Source of the DNA: JAIOTG01 sp964644045
GTDB taxonomy: Bacteria; Patescibacteriota; Patescibacteriia; Patescibacteriales; JAGXOH01
Length of the DNA stretch: 58,274 nt
Reading direction: 5' to 3'
Assembly: GCA_964644045.1 (NCBI GenBank)
Contig: CAZXUK010000006.1
Location: 1 to 58,274 of the forward strand
In this document: in pieces, positions 57,509 through 58,274 of the stretch
Layout of the letters: each line of letters begins with the position of its first letter
Position numbering within the stretch: the first letter of the stretch is position 1
Translations under genes and position numbers: made by a program
Notes under the pieces: generated by a model
Told to the model about the DNA's origin: nothing
Databases searched by the model: none
The model's input: the letters and a program-made list of their open reading frames with translations, nothing else

Positions 57509-58274
57509 ATGTCTTTTTATGCTCTTACAGGTTTGATTAACGGAGTAACAAGTGTTGTTGCCGGTTTTTTTATTTTAAAGAAAAATTTTAGCTCGCAAAT
57601 TAACAAAGTTTTTACTTTTCTTTGTTTTTCCATAGCTTTATGGAGTTTTGCTTATTTTTTTTGGTTAAACAGTCAAAGCGCAGAAGCGGCCTTATGGTGG
57701 TCCCGTATTTTTATGGCCGGGGCTATTTTTATTCCCGTGTTTTTCCTACATTTTGTAGTTTTGTTTTTAGGGGCTAAAAAAATTAAGTCCTTTCTAAAAT
57801 GGGTTTATCTATTATTTATTGTTTTTTTAGCTTTTGATTTTACTCCTTGGTTTATTAAGGGCCTTAAATCTTTTCCCGATTTTGAATTTTGGCCTGAGCC
57901 TGGCATAGCTTTTCATATTTTTTTATTCTTTTGGTGTTTGATTTGGTTTTTGGCCTTTTTTCTTCTTTTTGAAAAATTATTTTTTGAGAAATTAAAACCT
58001 GTTAAAGAAAATCAACTTTTTTATTTATTTCTCGGCTCTCTAATCGCCACCGTGGGAGGGGCAACCAATTATTTTCTGTGGTATGACGTTCCCATTCTTC
58101 CTATAGGAAATGTATTAGTACCTTTATTTGTTTTTGCTACATTTTATACTATTACCAAATATAATTTTATGAACCTCAAGGCGGTGCTTTCCGAGGTGTT
58201 GGTAATTATTTTTTCTTTACTTCTTTTGGGAAATATTTTTGTGGCTAATAATATATTGGAATATATTTGGAATA
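57509..58274 (+). CDS. 7TM receptor-like protein, N-terminal part (runs off the window)
   Basis: An open frame from the ATG at 57509 to the window end, about 255 residues, without a stop. It begins MSFYALTGLINGVTSVVAGF and contains about seven to eight membrane segments with conserved aromatic features (FTFLCFSIALWSFAYFFW, WWSRIFMAGAIFIP, FLHFVV). This matches the N-terminal 7TM region found on some histidine kinases and diguanylate cyclases; the output domain would lie beyond the edge. A -10-like GGTATAATTT lies at about 57466-57475. No SD. Confidence 0.75.
   Translation, partial: MSFYALTGLINGVTSVVAGFFILKKNFSSQINKVFTFLCFSIALWSFAYFFWLNSQSAEAALWWSRIFMAGAIFIPVFFLHFVVLFLGAKKIKSFLKWVYLLFIVFLAFDFTPWFIKGLKSFPDFEFWPEPGIAFHIFLFFWCLIWFLAFFLLFEKLFFEKLKPVKENQLFYLFLGSLIATVGGATNYFLWYDVPILPIGNVLVPLFVFATFYTITKYNFMNLKAVLSEVLVIIFSLLLLGNIFVANNILEYIWN

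Overview
The window reads like a chromosome segment of an uncultivated Patescibacterium (Candidate Phyla Radiation), most likely Parcubacteria-like. The DNA is strongly AT-rich and tightly packed, TGA is a normal stop, and most genes start without a Shine-Dalgarno (SD) site. The gene set is typical of that radiation: DUF4012, DUF2304, a small TrbC/VirB2-like pilin, a secretin-less type IV pilus cluster, S8 protease with FG-GAP repeats, and endonuclease Q. Taxonomy is inferred; there is no 16S gene here. Three runs of N (10, 100 and 100 bases) show this is a scaffold.

Layout. 1-570: 3' end of 23S rRNA and 5S rRNA. 0.7-5.6 kb: TrmB-type regulator, then an amino-sugar group (glmS, yvcK, HAD phosphatase-like, sugar nucleotidyltransferase). 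5.6-9.5 kb: three tandem paralogous 7TM-like membrane proteins and a sensor histidine kinase. 9.5-18.5 kb: endonuclease Q, a long structured RNA element, DUF4012 protein, MreB, glycosyltransferase, S8/FG-GAP protease, UDP-xylose-synthase-like SDR. 18.5-31.6 kb: type IV pilus genes (pilC, four minor pilins, pilM/N/O; pilB on the opposite strand) around a block of glycosyltransferases and small membrane proteins. 31.9-41.4 kb: cell-wall cluster mraY, CofE-like, ftsW, murG, murC, [dapA reversed], murB, cca. 41.4-44.3 kb: palindromic operator-like site, AbrB-like protein, MTH1-like NUDIX, 56-bp tandem repeats, Nnr. 44.3-51.5 kb: purE-like/purC, SPFH protein, pilin, polyprenyl synthase, isoprenoid-synthase-like protein, NUDIX, cysteine synthase. 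51.6-57.4 kb: RND transporter, LolA-like protein, beta-barrel protein, methyltransferase. The window ends inside a 7TM-type receptor gene.

The main unexplained pattern is that two gene styles coexist. Most genes have no SD, short or absent leaders and low GC. Nine genes in four blocks (dapA; purE-purC; SPFH plus partner; RND/LolA-like/barrel/methyltransferase) have strong SD sites, visibly higher GC and local intrinsic terminators; most also have identifiable promoters. One block encodes what looks like an outer-membrane-type export system, odd for a lineage thought to lack an outer membrane. These blocks look acquired. Other points of interest are the triplicated membrane receptor next to an orphan kinase, the 24-bp-stem RNA element upstream of the DUF4012 gene, an isoprenoid-synthase-like orphan, and a CofE-like ligase in the wall cluster.
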